Assembly (NCBI RefSeq): GCF_018616375.1
Contig: NZ_JAEQBB010000003.1
Span: forward strand, 62,001 to 126,000
Direction: 5' to 3'
Origin: Exiguobacterium sp. J17977
GTDB lineage: Bacteria; Bacillota; Bacilli; Exiguobacteriales; Exiguobacteriaceae
DNA length: 64,000 nucleotides
Position 1 is the stretch's first letter. Each line of letters opens with the position of its first letter. A program made the position numbers and the translations under genes. The notes beneath the pieces are model-generated. The model ran no database searches. It saw only the letters and a list, made by a program, of their open reading frames with translations, and was not told the origin of the DNA. Shown piece by piece: positions 41,919 to 50,660 of this stretch.

Positions 41919-42215
41919 ATGTTATCAGGTAAACAAAAACGCTTTTTACGTGCCGAGGCACATCACCTCTCGCCGATTTATCAAGTCGGAAAAAATGGGG
42001 TCAGCGAAGCGATGTGCAAAGACATCAGCGACGCGCTCGAAAAACGTGAGCTCTTGAAAGTCCAAGTGCTCCAAAACTGTGCCGATACGCCGAAAGACGT
42101 AGCCGGAGAATTGGCTGAAGGCACGAAAGCCGAAGTCGTTCAAGTCATCGGAAAAGTCATCGTCTTGTACAAACAGGCGACTGAGAAAGAAAATCGCCAA
42201 ATCAAACTCCCATGA
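41919..42215 (+). CDS. yhbY: YhbY family CRM-domain RNA-binding protein
   Basis: 98 aa, one CRM domain: FLRAEAHHLSPIYQVGKNGVS contains the GxxG-type loop (VGKNG) and the end is VQVIGKVIVLYK. It binds pre-50S ribosomal particles in bacteria. GGAGG at 41904-41908 is within aroE. It overlaps nadD by ATGA. Confidence 0.93.
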   Translation: MLSGKQKRFLRAEAHHLSPIYQVGKNGVSEAMCKDISDALEKRELLKVQVLQNCADTPKDVAGELAEGTKAEVVQVIGKVIVLYKQATEKENRQIKLP

Positions 42216-42781
42216 GCCGCATCGGCCTGATGGGAGGCACGTTCGACCCGCCGCATCTCGGTCATTTATTGATTGCCGAACAGGCGCGCGAACAGTTGGA
42301 GCTCGATGAGGTCTGGTTTCTGCCGGCGGCGATTCCGCCGCACAAGGCGGGCTTCAGCCCGGCCAAAGACCGGATTGAAATGACCCGGCGGGCGATTGTG
42401 GATCAACCTGCGTTCAAACTGAACTTGATTGAGTTTGAACGTGACGAGCCATCGTACACGGTCGAGACGATGAGACGGTTGCGGGACTTGTATCCGAACG
42501 ACACGTTCTTCTTCTTGATTGGGGCGGACTCGCTCGTATCACTCGAGAAGTGGTACGATTACGAGACACTCGTCACCCTCGTCACGTTCGGGGCCGTCGC
42601 GCGTCCAGGCAGCCGCTACCGCATCCCGAAACAGGCAGATGTGCGTACGATCGATATGCCGCAACTCGAGATCTCGTCGACCGATATCCGGGAACGGGCG
42701 AGACGGGACAAGTCGATCAAGTATCTCGTCCCGCTCGATGTCGAAACTTATATCAAGGAGCGCGACTTGTATGACGTATGA
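42212..42781 (+). CDS. nadD: Nicotinate-nucleotide adenylyltransferase
   Basis: 189 aa. It transfers AMP to nicotinate mononucleotide in NAD synthesis. The nucleotidyltransferase motif is GGTFDPPHLGHL and the C-terminal one is ISSTDIRERARR. It overlaps yhbY by four bases and yqeK by 11. Confidence 0.95.
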   Translation: MSRIGLMGGTFDPPHLGHLLIAEQAREQLELDEVWFLPAAIPPHKAGFSPAKDRIEMTRRAIVDQPAFKLNLIEFERDEPSYTVETMRRLRDLYPNDTFFFLIGADSLVSLEKWYDYETLVTLVTFGAVARPGSRYRIPKQADVRTIDMPQLEISSTDIRERARRDKSIKYLVPLDVETYIKERDLYDV

Positions 42782-43328
42782 GGAAGCACAATCATTGATT
42801 GAGGCGACGTTGCCCGAGAAACGCTACATCCACACGCTCGGTGTCGTCGAGACGGCCGACCGGTTGGCCCGCTTGTACGGGGCCGATGTGGAAGCGGCGC
42901 GACTCGCGGCGATGTTGCATGACTATGCGAAATATTTGGATGCCGACATGATGCGGCAAGTCGTGATCGAGGAGAACCTCGATTCGAGCTTGCTTGAGTT
43001 CGATGACGAGCTGTTGCATGCGCCGGTCGGGGCCATCCTGTTAGACCGAGCGTACGACCTTGACCCGGCCGTCGTGTCGGCCATCAAGAACCATACGACC
43101 GGAGAACCGGGCATGTCCCGGCTCGACCAGATTTTATTCGTTGCGGACGCGATCGAACCGAATCGGTCGTATCCCGGCGTCGACTCCTTACGTGACCTCG
43201 CGGATCGTTCGCTCGAAGCGGCCGTCGTCGCGACGTTGCGCCAGACGATTGCTTATTTATTAAACAAGTCGGTGCGGATTTTCCCGCTGACGATTGAGAC
43301 GTATAACCATTTTGTGAAAACACCCTAG
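42771..43328 (+). CDS. yqeK: YqeK family HD-domain nucleotide hydrolase
   Basis: 185 aa. HD motif AAMLHDYAKYL with upstream His in KRYIHTLGV and downstream NHTTG and DQILFVADAIEPNR. Family members hydrolyse symmetrical Ap4A. I choose ATG 42771 (MTYEEAQSL), ten bases after AAGGAG; the open frame extends upstream inside nadD and is not coding there. Confidence 0.92.
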   Translation: MTYEEAQSLIEATLPEKRYIHTLGVVETADRLARLYGADVEAARLAAMLHDYAKYLDADMMRQVVIEENLDSSLLEFDDELLHAPVGAILLDRAYDLDPAVVSAIKNHTTGEPGMSRLDQILFVADAIEPNRSYPGVDSLRDLADRSLEAAVVATLRQTIAYLLNKSVRIFPLTIETYNHFVKTP

Positions 43329-43338
43329 GAGGTACAGT

Positions 43339-43686
43339 ATGACTGTAAAAGAAGAATTAGAATTGATCGTGAAGGCCGCTGACGATAAGCGTGCCGAAGA
43401 TATCGTCGTCCTCGACATGGAAGGCATCTCACCGGTCGCAGATTATTTCGTCATCTGCCACGGTAACTCAGAGAAGCAAGTCCAAGCAATCGCGCGCGAA
43501 ATCAAAGACGTGGCCGGCGAGCATGAGCTCCCGCTCCACAAATTCGAAGGCATGGACTCGGCACGTTGGGTGCTCGCTGACCTCGAAAACGTCGTCGTCC
43601 ATATCTTCCATCGCGATGACCGCGACTATTACAACCTTGAAAAATTGTGGGCAGATGCACCACACGTGGAAGTAGAAGTCGGCTAA
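43339..43686 (+). CDS. rsfS: Ribosomal silencing factor RsfS
   Basis: 115 aa. It binds uL14 and blocks 50S-30S joining under starvation. Features are VLDMEGISPVADYFVICHGNS, EIKDVAGE and WVLADLENVVVHIFHRDDRD, followed by YYNLEKLW. AGGAGG precedes the ATG. The stop and the next start share TAATG. Confidence 0.95.
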   Translation: MTVKEELELIVKAADDKRAEDIVVLDMEGISPVADYFVICHGNSEKQVQAIAREIKDVAGEHELPLHKFEGMDSARWVLADLENVVVHIFHRDDRDYYNLEKLWADAPHVEVEVG

Positions 43687-44411
43687 TGGCGTACGAAGGG
43701 TTCGCCTACGTCTACGATGAGTTGATGAAAGATGCCCCGTACGAGGACTGGGTCGCCTTCGTGCGCCGCCATGTCAAAGACGGTGCATCGCTTGCTGACG
43801 TCGGATGCGGGACGGGCTCGGCGACGATTCGCTTGGCGGAGCATTACGAGACGATCGGACTCGACTTATCCGAGTCGATGCTCGAGGTCGCCCAAGAGAA
43901 AGCGCTCGAGGCAGGCATCACGCTTCCGCTCTGGCAACAGGATATGCGGGAGCTTGAATTGCCACACCCGGTCGACGCCGTGACGATTCTCTGTGACTCG
44001 CTTTGCTATCTCGAGGACGAGGCCGATGTCATCGACACGTTCGAGGCGGTGTACGAACAATTGAAACCGGGCGGCATGTTCATCTTTGATGTGCATTCGC
44101 CGAACAAGATGCAGACGCTCTTCAATCAGAAGACGTATGCCTCGAACGGGGAAGATTGCTCGTACATCTGGTTCGCAGACCCGGGCGAAGCACCGCTCTC
44201 GGTCGTTCACGATTTGACGTTCTTCGTCGCCCTCGAGGATGGCACGTATGAGCGCGTCGAGGAGACGCATGAGCAACGGACGTATGAGCCGGGGCAGTAT
44301 ATGCAATGGCTCATCGGGGCCGGCTTCCATGTGAAATCGGTCACCGCTGACTTCACGGACCAAGCTCCGGGCCCGAACGCAGAACGAATCTTTTTTGTCG
44401 CCCAGAAATAA
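43686..44411 (+). CDS. yqeM: YqeM-like class I SAM methyltransferase
   Basis: 241 aa. Motif I is LADVGCGTGSATI, the acidic residue is in GLDLSESML, then VTILCDSLCYLEDEADV and LKPGGMFIFDVHSPNKM. It is conserved after rsfS in Bacilli; the substrate is unknown. I choose ATG 43686 (MAYEGFAYVYDELM), overlapping the rsfS stop as TAATG. It is the last gene of the cluster, followed by a terminator. Confidence 0.9.
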   Translation: MAYEGFAYVYDELMKDAPYEDWVAFVRRHVKDGASLADVGCGTGSATIRLAEHYETIGLDLSESMLEVAQEKALEAGITLPLWQQDMRELELPHPVDAVTILCDSLCYLEDEADVIDTFEAVYEQLKPGGMFIFDVHSPNKMQTLFNQKTYASNGEDCSYIWFADPGEAPLSVVHDLTFFVALEDGTYERVEETHEQRTYEPGQYMQWLIGAGFHVKSVTADFTDQAPGPNAERIFFVAQK

Positions 44412-44447
44412 ACGAGACCCCATCAATTGCGATGGGGTCTTTCGTTT
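44411..44447. terminator. Bidirectional terminator between yqeM and the VOC gene
   Basis: AAACGA-GACCCCATC-AATTGC-GATGGGGTC-TTTCGTTT; it serves both convergent genes. Confidence 0.87.
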
Positions 44448-44859
44448 ACGCCTCGTGACTGAATTGCCATTGGACACCGAAACGGTCTTCGACCATGCCG
44501 TACGCCTTGCTCCAGAACGTCTCTTGGAGCGGCATGAGGATACGGCCACCGGCAGATAAAGCCTCGAATTCTCGACGGATGGCGTCGAGGTCATCGGTCA
44601 CGACGGCGAGCGTGATGTTCTGGCCGAATGAGACAGGACCGTCCGGCATCGCGTCCGAAAACATGAGCGTTGTGCCATGAACGCTCAGACGGGCATGGAG
44701 CACGAGATCGGCCAGCTCGTCCGGTACCGGTTCTCCGTCCGGTCCAGGCTGGGCCGCGAACGTCATGATGTCTGGGGCGGGCTCGGCGAAGACGTCGGCA
44801 TAAAACAGGACGGCGTCGCGACAGTCGCCGTTGAAATTGAGATAAGGGTTGATTGGCAT
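44446..44859 (-). CDS. VOC superfamily (PhnB/glyoxalase-like) protein
   Basis: 137 aa. Two beta-alpha-beta-beta-beta halves: MPINPYLNFNGDCRDAVLFY at the start, SVHGTTLMFSD in the middle and VEDRFGVQWQFS at the end. These fit the PhnB-like subgroup, often annotated as 3-demethylubiquinone methyltransferase, a name not supported by chemistry. The substrate is unknown. GGAGGAA precedes the ATG. Confidence 0.85.
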   Translation of the reverse strand: MPINPYLNFNGDCRDAVLFYADVFAEPAPDIMTFAAQPGPDGEPVPDELADLVLHARLSVHGTTLMFSDAMPDGPVSFGQNITLAVVTDDLDAIRREFEALSAGGRILMPLQETFWSKAYGMVEDRFGVQWQFSHEA

Positions 44860-45013
44860 GCGTGTTCCTCCTCAAATCGTTTCTTTCAGTATGAGACAAA
44901 CGGGTGACGGAAGAATCCGACAAAAGCACGAATTTTCGGACAGGGTTGTTGAAACATTCACTGAAACGGGAATGGAGTAGGTGAGACATTCTTACGAAAG
45001 AAGGCGTAAGGAG

Positions 45014-45595
45014 ATGAAACTGACTCGAGGACGTCTACTGGAATTCGGGTTCGTATTGTTCATGGCGGTCATACTCGTGACGTCAATCATCGAAGGAGAG
45101 TGGTTTGATGCGAGCGTCGCCGGGGCGGGGGTCGTGTCGGGATTGATTCCGTTCATCCTCGAGAAGACGTTCAAAACCGAGTTCGACGCCAAAATGAAAG
45201 TCGCCTATATCTTGTTCTTGTTCGCATCGCAATATTTGGGCTCGATTGTCGGCCTATATTCGAACGGCTGGTGGGACACGTTTCTGCACGTGTTGAGCGG
45301 CGTCTTCTTAGCGTTTCTCGGCTTTGACTTCTTGACTCGGCTCGATGAGGACATTCGGCTCGAGATGCCGAAACGGTTCGTCTTCGTCTATATCGTCGTC
45401 TTCTCGATGGCTGGGGCGGCGCTTTGGGAAATGTATGAATTCACCTCGGACTTGGTGTTGAACACGACGATGCAAGGCAACGGGAACGACGACACGATGG
45501 TCGACCTCGTCGCCGGATCGCTCGGGGGCATCATCGCAGCTTTGCTCGTGACCGAGATTCATCGCAAAGAACAACATAAGAAACGCAAAAATTGA
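45014..45595 (+). CDS. Polytopic membrane protein, DUF2238/YjdF-like
   Basis: 193 aa with about five membrane helices. The block GWWDTFLHVLSGVFLAFLGF and ALWEMYEFTSDLV resembles the DUF2238/YjdF family. Function is unknown. The start is uncertain: ATG 45014 gives an N-terminus that runs straight into the first helix and has AAAGAAGG upstream; GTG 44981 would add 11 charged residues. It is single, followed by a terminator. Confidence 0.65.
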   Translation: MKLTRGRLLEFGFVLFMAVILVTSIIEGEWFDASVAGAGVVSGLIPFILEKTFKTEFDAKMKVAYILFLFASQYLGSIVGLYSNGWWDTFLHVLSGVFLAFLGFDFLTRLDEDIRLEMPKRFVFVYIVVFSMAGAALWEMYEFTSDLVLNTTMQGNGNDDTMVDLVAGSLGGIIAALLVTEIHRKEQHKKRKN

Positions 45596-45606
45596 AAGCG
45601 ATTGCA
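45593..45606. promoter_or_regulatory. cre-like site ahead of the catalase gene
   Basis: TGAAAGCGATTGCA deviates from the cre consensus at one defined position. It overlaps the preceding stop codon and lies about 100 bases before the catalase start; its relevance is uncertain. Confidence 0.35.
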
Positions 45607-45640
45607 AAACGCCCGAGCATTGCTCGAGCGTTTTATTTGT
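45604..45640 (+). terminator. Terminator after the DUF2238-like gene
   Basis: AAAACGC-CCGAGCA-TTG-CTCGAGCGTTTT with one asymmetry, followed by A/T. Confidence 0.75.
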
Positions 45641-45673
45641 AATAATTATTATCTTTTAATATCATTAACTTTG

Positions 45674-45688
45674 TAAGAATGATTATAA
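45674..45688. promoter_or_regulatory. PerR-box-like operator of the catalase gene
   Basis: TAAGAATGATTATAA matches 13 of 15 positions of the PerR box TTATAATNATTATAA. It lies directly before the AGAGGAGG ribosome binding site. Peroxide-inducible control of catalase by PerR is established in Bacillus. Confidence 0.55.
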
Positions 45689-45703
45689 AGAGGAGGCAAT
45701 AAT

Positions 45704-47173
45704 ATGGATCAACATCGTCGTCTAACTACTAACCAAGGCGTCCCAATCGGGGATAACGCCAACTCCATCACAGCGGGTCGCCGCGGCCCGACACTTCTCG
45801 AAGATTATCAACTCATTGAAAAACTCGCCCACTTTGACCGTGAGCGCGTGCCGGAGCGGGTCGTTCATGCCCGTGGTGCCGGAGCACACGGTGTCTTCAA
45901 AGTTAAAAATAGCATGAAACGATATACGAAAGCCAAATTTTTGCAGGAAGAAGGACAAGAGACACCAATCTTCGCTCGCTTCTCAACCGTCATCCACGGT
46001 CTCGGCTCACCAGAGACGCTTCGTGACCCACGTGGATTCTCGGTCAAGTTTTACACAGAAGAAGGGAACTATGATTTCGTCGGAAACAACTTACCAGTCT
46101 TCTTTATTCGTGACGCCATCAAATTCCCGGACGTAATCCACTCACTCAAACCGGACCCACGGACGAACTTGCAAGACCCGGACCGTTTCTTTGACTTTAT
46201 GTCGCTCACGCCGGAATCGACAAGCATGCTCATCCACTTGTTCAGCGATGAAGGGATTCCAGCTTCATACCGTCACATGCGCGGTTCATCGGTCCACTCA
46301 TTCAAATGGGTCAACGAATACGGAAACACGGTGTACATAAAACTCCGTTGGGTCCCGAAACAAGGTATTAAAAACTTGTCGATGGAAGAAGCGGCGAAAG
46401 TGCAGGCCGAAGACTTCAACCATGCGACACGCGACTTGTTCAACGCCATCGAGGAAGGCGACTTCCCAGAATGGGATCTCTACGTCCAAATCCTCGACCC
46501 GGCCGATATGGATAACTTCGATTTCGATCCACTCGACGCGACAAAAGACTGGTTCGAAGACGTCATCCCGTATCAACTCGTCGGTACGATGACGCTTAAC
46601 AAAAACGTCGACAACTATTTTGCCGAGACGGAATCGGTCGGATTCAACCCGGGCGTGCTCGTACCTGGGATTCAACCGTCTGAAGACAAGATGCTCCAAG
46701 GTCGCTTGTTCTCATATTCGGATACGCAACGTTATCGTATCGGGGCGAACTACTTGCAGCTCCCGATCAACTGCCCGTTCGCACAAGTGTCGAACAACCA
46801 GCGTGATGGGGTGATGCCGTTCAAACAACAGACGAGCCCGGTCAACTATGAACCGAACCGCTATGAGGACGCACCGAAACCGGATGCTGCTTATATCGAG
46901 ACGGAGCAGCCGCTCACAGGCGTGGCCGGCCGTCAAAAAATCGAGAAGACGAACGACTTCGGTCAAGCCGGAGAAGTGTACCGTCGCTACTCGGAAGAAG
47001 AGAAGACGGCACTCGTGAACAACTTGGTGGCACACATTAAAGAAGTTCGCCATGAGAACACGGTGCTCCTCTTAATTTGCAACTTCTATCGGGCCGACCG
47101 CGACCTCGGCGCGCGTCTCTCGAAAGAATTGAACGTCGATATCACACCGTTCTTGAGTCAAGTGACAGAATAA
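45704..47173 (+). CDS. katA: Heme catalase, small-subunit type
   Basis: 489 aa cytoplasmic H2O2 dismutase. The catalytic His is in RVVHARGAGAHGVF (about residue 54), the Asn is in NNLPVFFIRD, and the proximal heme Tyr is in RLFSYSDTQRYRIG (about residue 337). The length fits clade 3. AGAGGAGG precedes the ATG. The gene stands alone between two terminators; the PerR-like box suggests peroxide control. Confidence 0.96.
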   Translation: MDQHRRLTTNQGVPIGDNANSITAGRRGPTLLEDYQLIEKLAHFDRERVPERVVHARGAGAHGVFKVKNSMKRYTKAKFLQEEGQETPIFARFSTVIHGLGSPETLRDPRGFSVKFYTEEGNYDFVGNNLPVFFIRDAIKFPDVIHSLKPDPRTNLQDPDRFFDFMSLTPESTSMLIHLFSDEGIPASYRHMRGSSVHSFKWVNEYGNTVYIKLRWVPKQGIKNLSMEEAAKVQAEDFNHATRDLFNAIEEGDFPEWDLYVQILDPADMDNFDFDPLDATKDWFEDVIPYQLVGTMTLNKNVDNYFAETESVGFNPGVLVPGIQPSEDKMLQGRLFSYSDTQRYRIGANYLQLPINCPFAQVSNNQRDGVMPFKQQTSPVNYEPNRYEDAPKPDAAYIETEQPLTGVAGRQKIEKTNDFGQAGEVYRRYSEEEKTALVNNLVAHIKEVRHENTVLLLICNFYRADRDLGARLSKELNVDITPFLSQVTE

Positions 47174-47181
47174 TCATTTTA

Positions 47182-47214
47182 AGTAGAGTCGGCAACAGCC
47201 GCTCTGCTTTTTTG
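47182..47214 (+). terminator. Terminator after catalase
   Basis: AGTAGAG-TCGGC and GCCG-CTCTGCT form an imperfect stem followed by TTTTT. Confidence 0.75.
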
Positions 47215-47287
47215 CGTATAATAAAGAGCACAGGGATGGCTCGTTTTGACTAGCAGGCCCAAATCCATACGTCAGGAGGAACATATG

Positions 47288-47827
47288 ATGAGAGAGACTA
47301 TTTATTATGAACGAGGAACTGACGCTCTGAAGCGTCAAGGAAGACGTGCACAGCGGCTCGTGCAGCGCTTCAATGCATCTGAAGTCGATGATGATACGTT
47401 ACGAGCGTCAATCCTCCGTGAGCTATTTGGTACAGTGGGTGAAGATCCGGTCGTTGAACACAATTTTCATTGTGACTTAGGCACTAACATTCATGTGGGA
47501 AATCGATTTTATGCAGGCTATAATTGTACGATTTTAGATATGGCTGAAGTAACAATTGGCGATGACTGCATGATTGGGCCGAACGTCGGGATTTATACGG
47601 CAGGACATGCGTTACCTTCACGTGACCGAAACAAGAGTGGGGTCGCTACGCCGATTCATATCGGCAACGATGTATGGATTGGAGGGAGTTGCGTCGTTTT
47701 GGCAGGAATAACGATTGGCGATGGTGCAGTTATCGCTGCAGGTTCCGTCGTAACGAAAGATGTTCCTCCGAACGTCGTGGTGGCTGGAAACCCAGCCAAA
47801 ATCATCAAAGCGATTGAGCAAGAATGA
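47288..47827 (+). CDS. Maltose/galactoside O-acetyltransferase-like (left-handed beta-helix)
   Basis: 179 aa hexapeptide-repeat acetyltransferase. The N-terminal helical segment (TDALKRQGRRAQRLVQRFNA) is followed by repeats beginning NFHCDLGTNIHVGNRFY; GIYTAGHALPSRDRN carries the catalytic His and the end is GNPAKIIKAI. It acetylates a sugar hydroxyl using acetyl-CoA. ATG 47288 lies eight bases after AGGAGG; ATG 47285 is also possible. GC and codon bias look lower than in neighbours, hinting at recent acquisition together with the next gene. Confidence 0.85.
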   Translation: MRETIYYERGTDALKRQGRRAQRLVQRFNASEVDDDTLRASILRELFGTVGEDPVVEHNFHCDLGTNIHVGNRFYAGYNCTILDMAEVTIGDDCMIGPNVGIYTAGHALPSRDRNKSGVATPIHIGNDVWIGGSCVVLAGITIGDGAVIAAGSVVTKDVPPNVVVAGNPAKIIKAIEQE

Positions 47828-47941
47828 TGATGAAACAAAGAACTAATACGTTGCTGAACTAACGTTTCAACCGTTCGTCCGCTATAAACCTGGGGAGTCA
47901 TAAGGTTTTTACATATACTTAGAAAACGTGGGAGAGAAAAA

Positions 47942-48628
47942 ATGACAATATGTAGTGCTGGTTATGTGCTCGTCGCAGAGTCGGTGCGACCAGATTATAT
48001 GGATAGTCGTCTCATTCCTGAAACAGTCTTGTCTATAAGTACATGTATATGCGAGCACCATCCGAACATCGACGTACTCTGGGGTATGTCAACGCAAGCC
48101 AAAGCGACATATGAGCATGAATTAAAGCTTAATCGACAAGGGAGTACCGAACTAATGGCATGGATCGATACGTATCATGAGTCTGGACAGCTTGGGTATC
48201 CACAAACGTTTCAATCGCTAGACCTGGCTCATACGTTCAAACGTCAGTTTCTCAGTCATGTGGCGGTCAAAGTGGTTGGTCTAGCATTACCGGAAGCACA
48301 CATCTCTACCTTTTTAGAAGATAGTGAAATGGGTGAGAGTCCTGAACGATATGGAATCGAGCGTTTTGTCATGCGAAGAGAGAATGTGGAAACAGGTCAT
48401 CTGTTAGGTTATGAGGTACTTGGTTATGAAAAGGGCATATTTCATTCCTATTTATGTAATGGTCTTGAGTCAGAGTTTGCTGAACAGTTCAAGTTTCGTT
48501 TGAATGAACATGGCTTGATTCCGACGCTTGAAGAAGCGGAACGCTATTGTACATATAGCAATCAAGAAGACGTCGAGACAGAATCTGTCCTTTGGTTACC
48601 GTGGGCGATTTTTGAGGTGGATGACTGA
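47942..48628 (+). CDS. Uncharacterised protein, unrecognised family
   Basis: 228 aa, soluble, acidic, no signal peptide or membrane helix. Notable pieces are SISTCICEHHPNIDVLWGM near residue 33, GYEVLGYEKGIFHSYLCNGL near 160 and FRLNEHGLIPTLEEAERYC near 187. Five cysteines are scattered without a clear metal motif. GGGAGAG precedes the ATG. Base composition is visibly more A/T-rich, with codons unlike the surrounding C/G-ending bias, which suggests transfer. I cannot assign a function. A small accessory role (such as an immunity-type protein) is only a guess. Confidence 0.65.
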   Translation: MTICSAGYVLVAESVRPDYMDSRLIPETVLSISTCICEHHPNIDVLWGMSTQAKATYEHELKLNRQGSTELMAWIDTYHESGQLGYPQTFQSLDLAHTFKRQFLSHVAVKVVGLALPEAHISTFLEDSEMGESPERYGIERFVMRRENVETGHLLGYEVLGYEKGIFHSYLCNGLESEFAEQFKFRLNEHGLIPTLEEAERYCTYSNQEDVETESVLWLPWAIFEVDD

Positions 48629-48694
48629 CTAGAAGCTTTCAAAATTGTCCCGATCTTGTGGTTATGCCAAGATAGGAAAAAAGGGGGATGCTTC

Positions 48695-49444
48695 ATGAAC
48701 CAAGTCATTGAAACACTATTGAACCACCGCTCCGTTCGCTCGTTCAGGGACGAGACGTTGACCGACGAACAAATCCGGCTCATCGTCGAGAGCGCCCAGC
48801 GCGCCTCGACGTCGAGCTTTATCCAAGCCTATTCCATCATCGGGGTGACCGACCCGGAGAAGAAAGCTCGACTGGCTGAAATCGCCGGTAACCAGCAGTA
48901 CGTCATCGACAACGGTCATTTCTTCGTCTTCTGCGCTGATTTATATCGACATGAGTTAATCGGTGAACTGCGGGGGGCCGACGTGAGTGCGACGCTTGAG
49001 ACGGATGAGAAGTTACTTGTCGCGGTCATTGATGCCGCGCTCGCTTCGCAAAATGCTGTCGTGGCCGCTGAATCGATGGGCCTCGGCATTTGCTATATCG
49101 GCGGGATTCGCAATGATATGTTCGCTGTGAAGGAAGTACTCGGTTTGCCGGAGCGGGTATTACCACTCTTCGGACTTGCCGTCGGTGTCCCGGAGCACGT
49201 CGAAGGCCAGAAACCGCGCCTCCCGCTCGAACATATTTATCACGAGAACACATACGTCGCCGACACCGAGCAACTGAAACAAGAACTCGATGCGTATGAT
49301 GCGACGATTCACGACTACTACGCGGCACGCGGGTCGAACCAACGAAGTGACACATGGACCGGACAGATGGGACGAATGCTGTCGAAACCGACTCGGCTCG
49401 ACGTGAAAGACTTCTTGAAGACGCAAGGCTATTTGAAGCAATGA
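48695..49444 (+). CDS. Oxygen-insensitive NADPH nitroreductase (NfsA/FRP-like)
   Basis: 249 aa flavoprotein. The FMN-binding start is LLNHRSVRSFRDETLT, with QRASTSSFIQAYSIIG and the segment GLGICYIGGIRND. A C-terminal basic loop (about 195-240) is typical of the NfsA group, which reduces nitroaromatics, quinones or flavins using NADPH. AAGGGGG precedes ATG 48695 by seven bases. It ends at a terminator shared with the convergent gene. Confidence 0.9.
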   Translation: MNQVIETLLNHRSVRSFRDETLTDEQIRLIVESAQRASTSSFIQAYSIIGVTDPEKKARLAEIAGNQQYVIDNGHFFVFCADLYRHELIGELRGADVSATLETDEKLLVAVIDAALASQNAVVAAESMGLGICYIGGIRNDMFAVKEVLGLPERVLPLFGLAVGVPEHVEGQKPRLPLEHIYHENTYVADTEQLKQELDAYDATIHDYYAARGSNQRSDTWTGQMGRMLSKPTRLDVKDFLKTQGYLKQ

Positions 49445-49446
49445 AA

Positions 49447-49477
49447 AAAACCGCCAAATTTTATTTTGGCGGTTTTC
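49447..49477. terminator. Bidirectional terminator
   Basis: AAAACCGCCAAA-ATTTTA-TTTGGCGGTTTT-type stem between the nitroreductase and the convergent TlpA-type gene; it overlaps the end of the latter. Confidence 0.83.
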
Positions 49478-50597
49478 AGTTTGTCTGCGCTTTGAGCCAG
49501 GCGTGGTCGATGGCGCCGAATTGCTTGGCGACGATGACTCCATTTTCATCGAGGACGTATGTCGTCGGCATCGCCTGAATCCGATACGCATCTCCGACGA
49601 TTCCTTCCTCGTCATAGACGACTTCGAATGCGTCTTCATACGGGGCGACAAATGATTCGGCATCAGCGACATCCCGTTCACTCGTCGTCGTATTGACGGC
49701 AACGATGGTCACATCGTCTTGTTCACGGGCAAACTTGGCCATGTCGGGCATCTCGGCCCGACACGGTGGGCACCACGACGCCCAGAAGTTGACGACGACC
49801 CGTTCGCCGCGCAACTCATTCAAGTTGAACGTCGTACCATCCGTCCGCTTCAGTTCGAAGTTCGGCGGTACTTGACCGATGTTCAAACCGGTCTGAGACG
49901 AACCGGCCTCGAGCCGTGGTGTCTCGTCTGGTAGGCTGGCGTTGATGATGGCGAGCACGACGATGAGACCGAGTCCGTATTGAATGGCCGTCTTGGACGG
50001 TCGTGCCACGTAGGCAGCGACGGCGATTAGAAGGAAGAACGGAATGATCCACCACAACTCGAACGTACCGGTGACGATTGATTCGAGCAACCAAATCGAA
50101 AATGCACCGATCCCCGTCCAGAGCAGTGCTCCGAGCGTCGGTGTCCGCATCCAGCGCAACGTCGCGATGAGCAGTAAGACGATGAGGGATGCCATATAGA
50201 GATGGAGCGGTTGCGGCGATGAAAGCAGTGGGAGCGTCCCATATTTCGGGACGACGAGCGTCATCGCCAACCAAAGGAACAAGGCCGAGAACAACCAATA
50301 GCCACGTAAGCTAGGTGTGAGCCGGTAGACGAAAAAAGCAATCACACCGGCGGCGATCAGGAGTGACCACGTGCCGCCGGTCGCATAAAGGGATAAGGCC
50401 AAACTACCCGTCGACGCGAGACCGAGGACGATTGCACTTCCTTTCCACGCGAGGAAACCGGCGAACCATGTGCCGAGGACGGCGTCGCGGTCTTTTTCCG
50501 ATAAGCCGATTTTTTTAAAGCCAATGTAGAGCATGAGCAAGATGGCCATCATAGCCAGTAAATCGAGTCGAACGTTCAATGGACCAATCGCAATCAC
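49476..50597 (-). CDS. Multi-TM domain fused to a TlpA/ResA-like thioredoxin domain
   Basis: 373 aa. The first about 215 residues form seven or eight membrane helices, beginning IAIGPLNVRLDLLAMMAILL, which recalls the start of prolipoprotein diacylglyceryl transferase but lacks its catalytic signature. Residues about 238-373 are a ResA/TlpA thioredoxin domain with NFWASWCPPCRAEMPDM and cis-Pro AMPTTYVLD, expected outside the membrane. Likely extracytoplasmic thiol reduction. The start is GTG 50597, with AGGAGGG five bases upstream. Confidence 0.8.
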   Translation of the reverse strand: MIAIGPLNVRLDLLAMMAILLMLYIGFKKIGLSEKDRDAVLGTWFAGFLAWKGSAIVLGLASTGSLALSLYATGGTWSLLIAAGVIAFFVYRLTPSLRGYWLFSALFLWLAMTLVVPKYGTLPLLSSPQPLHLYMASLIVLLLIATLRWMRTPTLGALLWTGIGAFSIWLLESIVTGTFELWWIIPFFLLIAVAAYVARPSKTAIQYGLGLIVVLAIINASLPDETPRLEAGSSQTGLNIGQVPPNFELKRTDGTTFNLNELRGERVVVNFWASWCPPCRAEMPDMAKFAREQDDVTIVAVNTTTSERDVADAESFVAPYEDAFEVVYDEEGIVGDAYRIQAMPTTYVLDENGVIVAKQFGAIDHAWLKAQTN

Positions 50598-50615
50598 ACA
50601 ATCCCTCCTAGAGAA

Positions 50616-50641
50616 AAAGCGCCCAGACGAGTGGGCGCTTT
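50616..50641 (-). terminator. Terminator after the CstB-like gene
   Basis: In minus-strand sense AAAGCGCCCA-CTCGTC-TGGGCGCTTT followed by TT. Confidence 0.8.
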
Positions 50642-50660
50642 CTTTGTTTGTAGTATAGCA

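Noticed and set aside
42519..42770. N-terminal extension of yqeK inside nadD
   Set aside because: The added residues are arginine/serine-rich shadow translation of nadD; ATG 42771 has AAGGAG upstream and starts the conserved sequence.
45640..45660. Second PerR/Fur box TAATAATTATTA before catalase
   Set aside because: It is palindromic but out of register with the PerR 7-1-7 consensus. It may simply be AT-rich promoter sequence.
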